64,000 nucleotides of DNA, taken from Maniola hyperantus. Lineage: Eukaryota; Arthropoda; Insecta; Lepidoptera; Nymphalidae. Shown here piece by piece: positions 40,231-50,181 of this stretch. The notes beneath the pieces are model-generated. The model did not search any database, was not told the DNA's origin, and worked only from the letters and a program-made list of their open reading frames with translations. The stretch spans positions 4,630,106-4,694,105 of the forward strand of contig NC_048543.1 of NCBI RefSeq assembly GCF_902806685.2. Reading direction: 5' to 3'. The stretch's first letter is position 1. The number at the start of each line of letters is the position of its first letter. The translations under genes and the position numbers were made by a program.

Positions 40231-43200
40231 TTACTGCTTATGCAGGAATATTTCAATAATTGATTTAAAACTTTCTGTTGTCGGTACACTGAGAAGACTC
40301 GTAAAACCACCTATGTCATATTTATTCATGTTATATTTCTGCACCAGCATCTCCCTCCGCAAGTTATATCTGCTACACTCCACTAGTACGTGCTGGACAT
40401 CATCTGCCATACCACAAATATCGCACTTGTCAGATTCAGCTTTTTTCATCAAAAATGCGAATTTATTAGAAGGATAGTGCCCAGAACGCAACCTATGAGC
40501 TACAACTATATATTTCCTACTTAAACGAGTATTACCAAACCAAGGGAAACACGGAGGCTCGCATTGTATAGTTTTATACCAAATTCCTTTTTCTCTACTT
40601 CTTATGTCAAAATATTCCTTAAATTTATCACCACATTTATTTTTAAAACTATTTAAGATTTCTGTAAAAAATGGTACAATGGACAATTCTTTACCAACAT
40701 TAATTGCTAATTTTGCTAGTTTATCAGCCTCCTCGTTTCCTCTTAGGCCTATATGAGAAGGAACCCATTGCAATCGCAGATTTATGTGCCTAAAATCATA
40801 TATTTGTTTCAAGATTTCGAAAGCTATCGGTAGACCTCTGCTGTATCCAGAGGCGCATCGAGCTAAGTGTTGCAAGGCACTTCTGCTATCTGAAAAGATA
40901 ACAAAATGTTGCCCGCTTAAGCCAGAAATGTATTTTAGAGCTTCGGAAATTGCAACGAGCTCCATCGTCATAATACAAATTTGTTGATTTGTTTTGAACA
41001 TAACTGATTTCCTTTCACTCAAATGGCAAAAAGCTGCTCCCAAACCTATATTATTATTGGACCCATCTGTATAAATGTGTACCCAGCTCTCATATTTTTC
41101 TTGTAGTTCATTAATTACCAAGTATTTTAAACATCCAGGTTCAACTTCTTTTTTTGCTACCGATAAACAATCTAAATACGTCCTGATTACCCTATTTAAA
41201 TTTATATAAGACACCCAAGTCTCAGATTGATACATGTCTAGTAAATCAGTGGAATAAATGTTATATTGTTTACATTCATTATATATGATTAACAATAATG
41301 GCTTTTTTTTGGACCGCCAATATCTATCATGAGAGCTTGAGCCAAGATCATTTAAGAGATTAATAGTTACATTATTTGACCAAGTCATATTTTTAATTAC
41401 ATATTTATACGCAAGATACAAACGTCTTAAAAACAATGGTTGTATGCACACCTCGCTCTCCATGACGTGGATAGGTGTACTTTTAATAAATCCTCCAATG
41501 ATTCGAAGGGCCTGATTCTGAACTCGATCAAGCTTCAACAAATGTGTCTTTGCACTAACATCATACAAAAAGCTCCCATAATCCAACCTACTTCTAATTA
41601 GTGATATATAAAGACTCCGTAAGTGTTTAGGGTGTATACCCCAACCGGGACCAGCCAACACTTTAAACACATTTAAAAATTTTAATATCTTTTCTACTAA
41701 TTCCTTAATATGTCTACTCCAGCGCAACGATCTATCCAACCACAAACCCAAATACTTTATATATTCATCTATACCTATTGTAATATTATTATTAGCGACT
41801 AGCTTTATCTGTTTTCTTCTGAATCCTCTATCAAATATACATACCTTTGTTTTGCTAGTCGATAACTGAAGACCTATTTCATCTAAATTTTTAACCATAT
41901 AATTTAAAGCTTCTTGTAGGTATTTTTCACACATATTTAAGTCTTTATGATGGAGATAAATTACAAAGTCATCTGCATATTGCGAGATAAAAACATTTTT
42001 TATTTGATGGCAAATCATATATGTGGTTATATTAAAAAGTAATGGTGACAAGGGATCTCCCTGAGCGAGTCCTCTATTTGCATGTCTAACCTCAGTTATC
42101 TGACCATCATTTTCATATTTAATCATTAATTGTCTATCACTCAAAAATGACCATAAGTATTTACAAATATTTTTTCCTATGTCTAGTTCATCTAAAATTT
42201 TAACTACTCTATCAACTAAAATGTTATTATAGGCATTTTCGATGTCCAGAAAACAAGCTGCTGTGGATACTTTTTGAGAAAATCCTATTTGTATATATGT
42301 CACAAGTCTTGATAAGCAATCTAGGCTAGATTGGGCTCTCCTAAAACCAACTGTATGTGGAGACAAAATTTTATGTTTTTCAACATACCATTCAATCCTT
42401 TTGCCTAACATGTTATGAAATATTTTGCAGAGACAAGAAATAAGTGCTATCGGCCTAAGTTTCGGATCTGTATTTTCATTAGTCGTGGCTTTGGGAATTG
42501 GCACTATCAACGTCTTCCGCCATTGATCTGGTACAACACCTAACCTAAATATAGCATTATAAATATTTAATAGATATAATTTACCAGCTGGCGGTAAATT
42601 AAAAATCATCGAATAAGTTACACCGTCACTACCAGGAGCTGTATCTTTCTTTTTCAAACAACATTCTAACTCTTGCATTGTAAATGATCTTTGTAATAAT
42701 TCGTTGTTTGAATTAAATATGGGTGGACAATTAATGACTGAATCTGGAGTTAAAGAATACAGCAATTCTTTTGCCTTATCGTTGGATGGACAAAACTTTG
42801 ATTTCCGATAACCTTTAAACCAACGCATCTTATCCCACATGATCGATGTAGAAGTTGATTCATTGACACTCATACAAAATTTTTGCCAATCCAAAGATCT
42901 AGCTTTCTGCAATAGAATATTAGATTCCCTAGTTTTTTCCTCCAATTTTTTAAGATTTCCTGGAGTTGGATTTCTTCGAAAAGTGCTCAATGACAGCCTA
43001 CGTTCGCCTACGATTTTAGATAATGAGGGTCCCCAATATTCTTTAGGCTTAAATTTGCTCGTCGGATTGGTACAAAAAATGATTTGAGGAATATTTTTAT
43101 TCGCTGAGATGTTAATTTCTTCCAATAAATAATCATAATATAATTGCACGTCACTTGCCGCACAACTGCAACTATCGATGTTTGGAAATACATTGATTAA

Positions 43201-43983
43201 GTCATTATTGTATAATTTCCAATCTGCTTTTTTAAAATTAAATTTTTTAGAGAGGTTTAAATTATCTTGGTAACTTGTCGACATTTTAATTAAAAGATGG
43301 TCGCTTCCCAAGTTTTCGTTAACAACATGCCATCTGAAGTTTACAGCTATATCCGACGAAGCAAAACTTATATCAGGAGTCGAACTTTGTAAAACACCGT
43401 TTACTAATTTAACTCTAGTGGCATCTCCGTTATTTAGAGATAAGAATCCACTTTCCTGTGTTGAGTCAAATAAATGTACTCCTCTTTGGTCTATTTTATT
43501 TGACCAATTCGAATGATGCCCATTAAAATCACCTAATATAAGTGTCTTTCTGGTAGTTTCTGAAAAAAAACAATCCCAATCCGATTGACGGGTTTGAACA
43601 GAAGGGGGGCAGTAAATAGATACAACATATTCCAAATCTTTACAGTTCAATATTTTAATGTGAACAGCTTCTATTCCTGGATTAATCGAATCAACAGAGT
43701 AAAGGTGTGATCTGATAGACTTATGAACAATAATAGCAACCCCCCCATAAGAATCATGCCGATCTTTTCGATAAATGTTATATCCACTAATATGGAGCGC
43801 AGTGTCTGCATCCAACCATGTTTCAGAAATAACAGCTATATGTATTTTTTCTTGATGCAAAAAATTATCTAACATTAATAACTTAGGTTTCAAACTTTGT
43901 GCATTCCACTGAATGATATTTAAGTAAAAGTCCTTATCCATTAAAAAGAAACTTTGAAAAAATGTCATACAATTTTCCTTCAC
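40231..43983 (-). CDS. LINE ORF2: endonuclease, reverse transcriptase, RNase H, zinc knuckle
   Basis: 1250 codons from the first ATG; the better start is Met15 at 43941 (MDKDFYLN), which overlaps the ORF1 stop. Domains: AP-type endonuclease about 20-235 (IIQWNAQSL, SETWL, GDFNGHHSNW 151-160, SDH 227-229), which nicks the target; reverse transcriptase about 440-800 (APGSDGVTYSMI, LRPIALIS, FLDIENAYNNI, GLAQGDPLSPLLFN, QYADDFVIYL with YADD 669-672), which copies the RNA at the nick; RNase H about 967-1095 with its catalytic set D973 (YTDGS), E1008 (MEL), D1032 (FSDSRSAL) and D1087 after H1077 (VPSHIGLRGNEEAD); a C-terminal CCHC knuckle (C1187, C1190, H1198, C1203). All key residues are present and the frame is uninterrupted. 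RNase H is typical of I-group LINEs. Confidence 0.9.
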   Translation of the reverse strand: MKENCMTFFQSFFLMDKDFYLNIIQWNAQSLKPKLLMLDNFLHQEKIHIAVISETWLDADTALHISGYNIYRKDRHDSYGGVAIIVHKSIRSHLYSVDSINPGIEAVHIKILNCKDLEYVVSIYCPPSVQTRQSDWDCFFSETTRKTLILGDFNGHHSNWSNKIDQRGVHLFDSTQESGFLSLNNGDATRVKLVNGVLQSSTPDISFASSDIAVNFRWHVVNENLGSDHLLIKMSTSYQDNLNLSKKFNFKKADWKLYNNDLINVFPNIDSCSCAASDVQLYYDYLLEEINISANKNIPQIIFCTNPTSKFKPKEYWGPSLSKIVGERRLSLSTFRRNPTPGNLKKLEEKTRESNILLQKARSLDWQKFCMSVNESTSTSIMWDKMRWFKGYRKSKFCPSNDKAKELLYSLTPDSVINCPPIFNSNNELLQRSFTMQELECCLKKKDTAPGSDGVTYSMIFNLPPAGKLYLLNIYNAIFRLGVVPDQWRKTLIVPIPKATTNENTDPKLRPIALISCLCKIFHNMLGKRIEWYVEKHKILSPHTVGFRRAQSSLDCLSRLVTYIQIGFSQKVSTAACFLDIENAYNNILVDRVVKILDELDIGKNICKYLWSFLSDRQLMIKYENDGQITEVRHANRGLAQGDPLSPLLFNITTYMICHQIKNVFISQYADDFVIYLHHKDLNMCEKYLQEALNYMVKNLDEIGLQLSTSKTKVCIFDRGFRRKQIKLVANNNITIGIDEYIKYLGLWLDRSLRWSRHIKELVEKILKFLNVFKVLAGPGWGIHPKHLRSLYISLIRSRLDYGSFLYDVSAKTHLLKLDRVQNQALRIIGGFIKSTPIHVMESEVCIQPLFLRRLYLAYKYVIKNMTWSNNVTINLLNDLGSSSHDRYWRSKKKPLLLIIYNECKQYNIYSTDLLDMYQSETWVSYINLNRVIRTYLDCLSVAKKEVEPGCLKYLVINELQEKYESWVHIYTDGSNNNIGLGAAFCHLSERKSVMFKTNQQICIMTMELVAISEALKYISGLSGQHFVIFSDSRSALQHLARCASGYSRGLPIAFEILKQIYDFRHINLRLQWVPSHIGLRGNEEADKLAKLAINVGKELSIVPFFTEILNSFKNKCGDKFKEYFDIRSREKGIWYKTIQCEPPCFPWFGNTRLSRKYIVVAHRLRSGHYPSNKFAFLMKKAESDKCDICGMADDVQHVLVECSRYNLRREMLVQKYNMNKYDIGGFTSLLSVPTTESFKSIIEIFLHKQ

Positions 43984-45430
43984 TCAAAAAATTAACTAAA
44001 AACAACTTACACTCTTCAAAAACAGCTCTTACCACTAACATCACTTTATCATACCAATTTTCTTTTGATAGTACAATTTCCTTAATTCTGTTAAGCAGAT
44101 TCCAAATATTAAATCTACTTTGTTTTCTTTTCCCCTCTTTTTCTGTAGATTCATCTTGTGTATCTTGATCACTTTCCTCACTTCCATCATAATCTATTCT
44201 GTCGTTCTGAGATTCGCTGCTATTCACAGTATCCGTTTTCTTAACTCTCTTTTTCTTTTTGTCCTTATTTTTTTGATTTATTATTATCTTATCTGATTGG
44301 TCATCCTTATTTCCATTTTCGTGTACTATAGCCGTCGTTTTCAGCACGCTACTGTAAGTTCTACCCATTGTATTCACTGATACCGGATCTGTATAGCTTC
44401 TGTCAAGATCTATGTGTACTTCCTCTCTCAAGTTGTTTGTCTTCTCTTCTTTCTGATTTTTCAAATATATTTCTAACGCATTTTTGTATGTAACATTATG
44501 CTCACTCATTATAAATCGAATCTCTTTTTCTTTTCTAAAAAAGGGGCAAGACTTGTCTAGTGCCATGTGTGGACCTTTACAATTAATACATTTATATTCT
44601 TTGATTTCACAATTATCATGAGCTCCACCACATTTCGGGCAAACATTCTTATTTAACTTACAGAATTTCTTAATGTGCCCAAAAGACCAGCACCCAGAGC
44701 ACCTAGTTACTGGAAACTCAAATCGTTCGACGTCAAATTTAAATCCATATGCATATATTGATAACGGCGCAACGGGGTTTCTAAAGCATAATCGTACAGA
44801 TTCGCTCTCAACCCACTTACCCTCCTTATTTAGACGTTTCAATCGTTTAGCTGAAATTATATCATAGTCACACGTCAAACTTTCTAAAAGCTCCTTCTCG
44901 CTTGTACCTATATCAACTCCTTTAATTATTCCGTAAGACAAATTACCTTGATTTGTAAACTGAGCTCTTATATCCAAATCTATTAGTTTTCTTAAATTTA
45001 TAAGTCTTTCGGCTTGATTTTTGTCACTAAAATGTATAAAAATTTTGTATGGACTTTTATACTTTATTTTAAGCACATTCGAAATATTTTCGTCTCTTAA
45101 CAATCTAGCAAAAGCCATCTGTTTTGGAAGAATTTGCACTCCAAATAAACTTACTTCATAATATACACCGCTCATGTCTTCTGTATTTTCATTGCATGAC
45201 CTGTCCTTTTCAAAAGACTCGGTTCTAACATGTTTCTTTGATTTCCTTCTCGACACTGTTATAAATCCGTCCTCACTACTGTCTTCGGTCTCCCGCGGTC
45301 TCTTATCGACTTTTTTCAGCATTAACTCATTATTTACACACTCGCCACTTTGTTCCACACATAGTTCTTGGTCACTATACATTTGAATTTCGTCACACTT
45401 ACTACCGTCACTCATAACATCCATTGCCAT
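43934..45430 (-). CDS. LINE ORF1: RNA-binding gag-like protein with three zinc knuckles
   Basis: 498 residues. The N-terminal ~90 residues are acidic and basic, with a likely nuclear signal (RRKSKKH). About 90-235 looks like an RRM-type fold (YYEVSLFGVQ..., YGIIKGVDIGTSEKELLESL). Three knuckles follow: C244-C247-H252-C257, C264-C267-H271-C274 and C281-C284-H288-C295. The C-terminal part holds a long charged linker (KNKDKKKKRVKK) and a hydrophobic end. Such proteins coat the element RNA and chaperone it to the target. The stop codon overlaps the probable ORF2 start as ATGGATAA, so ORF2 is probably translated by reinitiation. Confidence 0.88.
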   Translation of the reverse strand: MAMDVMSDGSKCDEIQMYSDQELCVEQSGECVNNELMLKKVDKRPRETEDSSEDGFITVSRRKSKKHVRTESFEKDRSCNENTEDMSGVYYEVSLFGVQILPKQMAFARLLRDENISNVLKIKYKSPYKIFIHFSDKNQAERLINLRKLIDLDIRAQFTNQGNLSYGIIKGVDIGTSEKELLESLTCDYDIISAKRLKRLNKEGKWVESESVRLCFRNPVAPLSIYAYGFKFDVERFEFPVTRCSGCWSFGHIKKFCKLNKNVCPKCGGAHDNCEIKEYKCINCKGPHMALDKSCPFFRKEKEIRFIMSEHNVTYKNALEIYLKNQKEEKTNNLREEVHIDLDRSYTDPVSVNTMGRTYSSVLKTTAIVHENGNKDDQSDKIIINQKNKDKKKKRVKKTDTVNSSESQNDRIDYDGSEESDQDTQDESTEKEGKRKQSRFNIWNLLNRIKEIVLSKENWYDKVMLVVRAVFEECKLFLVNFLSEGKLYDIFSKFLFNG

Positions 45431-45530
45431 AGCTAATATTATTTACAAGTGGGTAATTTGAAATAACTTTTCACGTAATCGCACGAATATCTTGAAACTA
45501 GCGCTCGCTAACGCGGTTCACGCGCGACTG
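45431..45530 (-). promoter_or_regulatory. LINE 5' UTR with probable internal promoter
   Basis: About 100 nt between the element start (CAGTCGCGCGTGAACC on the minus strand) and the ORF1 ATG. CAGT at +1 is like the initiator of I and Jockey elements, whose promoters lie downstream of the start. No TATA box is expected or seen. Confidence 0.45.
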
Positions 45531-45542
45531 GAAAAGACACTT
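45531..45542 (+). repeat. Target-site duplication, right copy
   Basis: 'gaaaagacactt', identical to 40089-40100. Flanking 'gcacagtagcaacttgcact' continues the pre-insertion sequence. From here to 46113 I see no other feature. Confidence 0.85.
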
Positions 45543-46113
45543 GCACAGTAGCAACTTGCACTGCTCTCCTACAAACACTATGACGTGGTATACCTACATA
45601 CTTAACCTAAGATCTCACCTTTGGGCAGGAGCACCCCATTACGAATTTTTTTTTGTATTGCTATAGCTCGGTTAGGCAAATGAGGTTAACTAAACTAAAC
45701 TCAGAAAAAACTAGTTCGAAATAGATACACACGAACATTAAAGCTAAAAATCCTGTAAACTCGTTAGCTTACACTTTTTTGGCTTTACGCTTGGTTGCTC
45801 TTCTACATTTTTCTGAGTGTGATATCCGGACTGTTCTTCCAATTAAACGACATATTCGGGATATGTTATCAGGACTTTTCAGCAAAAATCTCAATAGAGG
45901 CGACTTGTGAACATGTTTTTTCTACCATAAAGCTATTTATAAAATGTACGGCCTACGTGTACGGAATAAAAGTAGGCGCCTACCTATGTGCTAATTAAAA
46001 GTTCTTGGATATTGCATTGCATAAGAGCATCGAAGCTCGTTTATTGGACTATGAAAAACTTTTCATTCAATAGGTATATTCATACAAAGAAATATTTCAA
46101 TAAAAAAATTAAT

Positions 46114-46267
46114 TAGATCCGCGACGGGTCGAAATGGCTATCGGGGAGGAAACGCCCCGCATTCCCGCACAGCCGCCGCGCTAACCCAGTGCGGGTAAGC
46201 GCAGGTGACGTGCGGGTGTGCGGGGCGTCCACCGCCTCATACCCCGATTGCCATCACGACAAGTTGT
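46114..46267. mobile_element. PalF palindromic MITE, copy 8
   Basis: 'gatccgcgacgggtcgaaat' on the left, 'accccgattgccatcacgac' on the right; the outer right end is diverged. Confidence 0.7.
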
Positions 46268-46277
46268 CTATTATTAT

Positions 46278-46502
46278 TTTATAATAGCGAAAGTGTGTTT
46301 GTTTGTTTGTCCGTTCACGTAGCAACGGCGTTAGATCGATATGATATATTAGGTATATTTATCATATTATATTAGGTATATCTATAAGGTTAATAAGCCG
46401 TACCTATATTAACATAGGCTGGTTTTTATTTCGCCAAAAGGAGTCCCTTCGGAATAAACGAAATCCATGCAGTCAAAGTCACAGGTAAAAGACTAAAAGC
46501 TA
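46278..46502 (+). mobile_element. HelC-like variant
   Basis: 'tagcgaaagtgtgtttgttt' start with a GTTT run, 'gggaataaac'-type 3' half ('cggaataaacgaaatccatg') and CTAG|T near 46499. Middle contains a duplicated 'atcatattatattaggtata'-type phrase. Diverged. Confidence 0.4.
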
Positions 46503-46546
46503 GTATTAAATATTTATACGTTTGGTTTGTTTAAAAGTATCTACTA

Positions 46547-46765
46547 CTAGATGATGTCCGCGACTTCGTCCGTGTGGACATTATGTTTAAACATCCCGTG
46601 GGAACCATGGATTTTACGGGCTAAAAAGTAGCCTATGTGTCAATCCAATATATTTTTTATCAATCTCCATTCTAAATTGCAGCCAAATCCGTCCAGTAGT
46701 TTTTGCACAGGTTTTTGCGTGAAAGAGTAACAAACACACATACACACACACACACACACGAATAT
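46547..46765 (-). mobile_element. Helitron-like element with (CA)n microsatellite
   Basis: CTAG at about 46549, 'gatgatgtccgcgacttcgt', 'gctaaaaagtagcctatgtg', 'gcagccaaatccgtccagta', then CA repeats at 46736-46760. The end hairpin matches HelA but the body differs, so this is a separate subfamily. 46766-47204 holds nothing else. Confidence 0.5.
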
Positions 46766-47204
46766 ATATAGTTTGTGTATGTGTTCAACTTTCTTCACAC
46801 TACAACCACTTTCACGTTGTAACAAACTTTCACGTTTTTAATATTAATAGTGTGATTTCCGACTGAAACGAAATGTAGAGTAATAAAACGAATTTAAACC
46901 CCTGTATGAAATGGGCGTCTGTTACTTTCTTCATACATTTTACGAAACATTTTCAGAAAGAAGTACTGAAGTTTAAAACTTTGAAAGCGATAAAGTTTTC
47001 GCTGACTCAGCATCTTGTAGCTCACATCCATCGGCGCCGTCTACTAGCATATCATACTTACAAGTACTTATATTTAAACACGTTTTATGCTTTCCTTTAA
47101 AACAAAGTTTATTGTGTATGCAATTAGGATGAATTACCATCGATGTAAATAGAAACCGTACACCAAATCTTCACTTAACACATGGTACCAACGTGATAGA
47201 ACCT

Positions 47205-47440
47205 TTGCAAAAAAAAGGAATTGTAAAAATCGCAAGAATCCCTAACTAATTTTTTGGGGATAAAAACATGTTGACTCGGAGTATTAGCTACCACTGTACC
47301 AAATTTCATTAAAATATTATTATGTTCAGTAGTTTATGCGTGATGCTCGTATAGACAGACAGACTGACAGACAAAAATGAAAAAAATAGAGTTTTGGGTT
47401 CAGTATCGATTATAGAGTGCCCTCCAAAAAAATCTAATTA
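47205..47440 (+). repeat. Microsatellite-bearing interspersed repeat, unclassified
   Basis: 'ccactgtaccaaatttcatt', 'cagtagtttatgcgtgatgc' and a GACA run at 47354-47375 follow the order of lepidopteran repeats of this type. The segment 47441-47948 holds no feature I can support. Confidence 0.35.
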
Positions 47441-47949
47441 TCTCCAATGTACAGAATTGGAACTGTTACAGTTTTATAAGTATAGATAGAAAATAAAATG
47501 AGAAAACAAACTCATTTATAATTATTATCTATCTACGTATTTTGGAGAGTGTGGTCAAGAACTACAAAGGAGTATGCCCATGGACACAATCACAAGAAGC
47601 ATTGTACCTTAAATGTTTTATTTATTTATTAAAGCCAAAATTAAAACATAATTTCTCAATAAGTTTCCTGAATATTTGTTTTAGGATTAAAAAAAATCTA
47701 TCTATAGACTCTTTTTTACTTTATAGCTGAACCTAATCTCATAATACTTATTGTCATTTTTTATGGTTAATATTTCTGAAATGCGAAAACAGTTTTCGTT
47801 AATTTTTTCTACAAATATTCTGATGATGTCATTGAACAAATAGAATTTGATTCGATGGTGATACAAAAATCTTGAAAACAGTACATTTGTTCATACTTGA
47901 ATGGGCATTGTCTTTTGACATGGTTCCACTTTCACCTTTCTACTAGGTA

Positions 47950-48030
47950 GGTATCGCCAAGGTCTGTACCCGTACCCAAAGTCAGGGGTTCGGTCCCCGG
48001 CACTCAACCTTAACTTTTCGGAGGTAAGTA
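47950..48030 (+). repeat. S1 SINE head cut by a TA-inserting MITE
   Basis: 'aggggttcggtccccggcac' (B box) and 'aacttttcggaggta' match S1; the sequence stops at 48034 where the next element starts. Confidence 0.5.
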
Positions 48031-48034
48031 CCTA

Positions 48035-48401
48035 CAGTTGAAACTCGATTATCCGGCCCTCAGTTATACGGATTCGCGATTATCCGGACTACCAACCAAA
48101 AATTATTCAGCCAAGTGTGAGTCAGACTCGCGCACCGAGGGTTCCATACTCGGGTATTTTTTCCGCCGTTTTGTACGATAAATCAAAAACTATTATGCAT
48201 AAAAATAAATAAAAATCTGTTTTAGAATGTACAGGCGAAGCCCTTTCATATTATGATATCCCACTTGGTATAGTTATCTTACTTTGAAAATTGAAAATAC
48301 TATTATCACATACGATTTTCTTCATATATTCGATCATCTGGATTTTCGATTATTCGAATCCCTAACGACAACAATTAGTCCGGTTAATCGAGTTTCCACT
48401 G
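48035..48401. mobile_element. Tc1/mariner-superfamily (pogo-like) MITE with nested Rep-D
   Basis: The ends 'cagttgaaactcgattatcc' and 'ttaatcgagtttccactg' are inverted (two mismatches over 22 bp), flanked by TA at 48033-48034 and 48402-48403, the signature of TA-targeting transposons. Sub-terminal 'gattatccggact' repeats fit pogo/Tigger-like ends. The core is replaced by a Rep-D fragment (48106-48310). Confidence 0.65.
48106..48310 (-). repeat. Rep-D fragment nested in the MITE
   Basis: 'cagccaagtgtgagtcagac', 'tcgcgcaccgagggttccat', 'taaaaatctgttttagaatg' and 'cccacttggtatagttatct' are reversed Rep-D. Confidence 0.6.
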
Positions 48402-49011
48402 TATCTGCGTTTTAGGCGCAATAGGCGCAGACACGAACTGGTAGGCACTACCTTAATAAACACGTTAGAACATCTAACCTATTTGTGTATAATTACACTG
48501 CAGTTCTAATAGTAATAAAGATTATATAATAATAGATTGTGTGAAGTAAAAGCATCTAGAATGCTCCAGGGGGTACCGACTGCTAGAGTACGCTCGTACA
48601 TGAATGTTATAGCTAAGTGTTAGACTATAACTATGTTATAACTATGTTAGTTATAAACTTACTAATTAAATTTGATAGCGTTGTAGCCTATTTCTAAAGG
48701 CAAGAAGCTTAAATAACTTGAAACAATAGATGGATCCTATAATATAATAATTAGGTAGGAATCGTATCCTAATTAATACATTCAGTCTTTTATAACTAAT
48801 TTCACAATCAATTTGAGGCTTGCCTTTACACAAGTTAAAAAATCTGTTAAAAATAGGTATACTCCTGAAAAAGTATATAACACAATTACTCAACAGGGTC
48901 TTGGATTGGACTGTAGCAATAAAATGATGTGGTGTTTTGTATAGCGCTAACTTCTGTGGCTAGAATTCAATGTAATTTGAAAAACATGACGACTTTTAAT
49001 TATTTTAAGAT
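48402..49011. other. No supported feature
   Basis: AT-rich. Two short ORFs here have no protein-like composition. Confidence 0.4.
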
Positions 49012-49193
49012 GAACGTCACGCTGCGCTGTACGGAAGGCGATTAATGACGTCACAATCTATAAACATAAATATTCATAATATAAATCAGAGTAATTTCTG
49101 CGGGAAAATATTTTTGTACTAAGAAATTTAAAAATATTTGTCGTTAACGCCCTGTGACGTCATTAATTGACTTCCGTACAGCGTGACGTTAAT
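49012..49193. mobile_element. MITE with ~40-bp inverted ends
   Basis: Left 'aacgtcacgctgcgctgtac', right 'gtacagcgtgacgtt'; inner arms 'gattaatgacgtcac' / 'gtgacgtcattaatt'. The left arm has 5 extra bases (gcgct). About 180 bp. Confidence 0.65.
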
Positions 49194-49256
49194 AATTAAT
49201 TATGTTAAAAATAAAGAAAACTCTAATTTATTTTTTTAATATTCTCTTTATTAATG

Positions 49257-49468
49257 AAAGCTTACGCTCGCGACTTCGTCCGCGTAGACTACACTAATTT
49301 CAAACCCCTATTTCACCCCCTTAGGGATTGAATTTTCAAAAATCCTTTCTTAGCGGATGCCTACGTCATAATAGCTATCTGCATGCCAAATTTCAGCCTG
49401 ATCGGTCTAGTAGTTTGAGCTGTGCGTTGATAAATCAGTCAGTCCTTTTCCTTTTATTTAATTTAAAT
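49257..49468 (-). mobile_element. HelB copy
   Basis: 'gcttacgctcgcgacttcgt', 'cccttagggattgaattttc', 'cggatgcctacgtcataata', 'gagctgtgcgttgataaatc'. Only a short CAGT run remains. Confidence 0.6.
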
Positions 49469-49625
49469 TTTAGCCCCATAAACCATCGCTATACAAAAAA
49501 TCACATCATTTTATTACTACAGTTCAAGACCCTGTCGAAGATAGGTAATGTAGGTGGATTTGACTCGCAGCTCGCTCTAGCAATGAGCGGGGACTGCAAT
49601 TACTTTTATACAAGGCACGGCATTA

Positions 49626-49654
49626 TCCATACTAATATTATAAATGCGAAAGTG

Positions 49655-49685
<31 letters not shown>

Positions 49686-49897
49686 CTGTCTGTCTTTCCG
49701 TCCGTCTGTCTGTCCATCTGCCTGCTAGCCTTTCACGGCCCATCCGTTCAACCGATTTTGATGAAATTTGGTACAGCGATAGATTGCATCCCGGGGAAGG
49801 ACATAGGCTACTTTTTATCCCGAAAAAATCAAAGAGTTCCCACGGGATTCTTTTAAAAACCTAAATCCACGCGGACGAAGTCGCGGGCATCATCTAG
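49626..49897 (+). mobile_element. HelA Helitron-like element, reference copy
   Basis: A|TC at 49625/49626 and CTAG|T at 49894-49898. The (GTCT)n region covers 49657-49724 with variant units (CCGT, TTCC). Then 'cacggcccatccgttcaacc', 'gattgcatcccggggaagga', 'ggctactttttatcccgaaa' and 'cacgcggacgaagtcgcggg'. The last phrase forms a GC stem with a GAA loop about 10 nt before CTAG. Non-coding, 272 bp. Confidence 0.75.
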
Positions 49898-50181
49898 TAT
49901 TATTAAAAATCTAATTTTTGACAAGATCAACCGCCGAGTTCCTTGATGGCTCTTTTAAGAAGGGCATTTTGCACCAGCGGTAATTAGATAGAGCATTTGA
50001 CGATTCAAAAGTAGGTACCTACTTGTAAACGTTTTTTTGAATAAAACTGTGAAAACCTATTATTAGCTTCTTTCTAGTTACTTAATTTTAAGATTATTAA
50101 GATCAATAAAATTTAAGCTCTTAGTTTTTCAAATAAAATATTAATCCTTCTATTTCTGCTGCCTATTAATATTATAATGGA

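Larger units (their letters stand above)
40101..45530 (-). mobile_element. Full-length I-group-like LINE retrotransposon
   Basis: 5430 bp between two copies of a 12-bp target-site duplication. Read on the minus strand: a 100-nt 5' UTR starting CAGT (45530), ORF1 (45430-43934), ORF2 (43941-40231 if translation starts at the internal Met), a ~130-nt 3' UTR with AATAAA (40129-40124) and a poly(A) of about 20. Starting with CAGT fits the internal promoter of I and Jockey elements. RNase H in ORF2 excludes Jockey and CR1 and points to the I group (I, Loa, Ingi, R1 relatives); the I clade is my first choice. Both ORFs are free of stops and frameshifts, so the copy may be competent. Confidence 0.85.

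Noticed and set aside
40231..43983. Jockey or CR1 assignment for the intact LINE
   Set aside because: Those clades lack RNase H; this ORF2 has a complete RNase H domain.
42839..45386. Plus-strand ORFs of 60-82 aa across the LINE
   Set aside because: Shadows of the minus-strand ORF1 and ORF2.
45795..45998. 67-aa plus-strand ORF with hydrophobic start
   Set aside because: AT-rich composition, no splice signals or upstream initiator; no support beyond being open.
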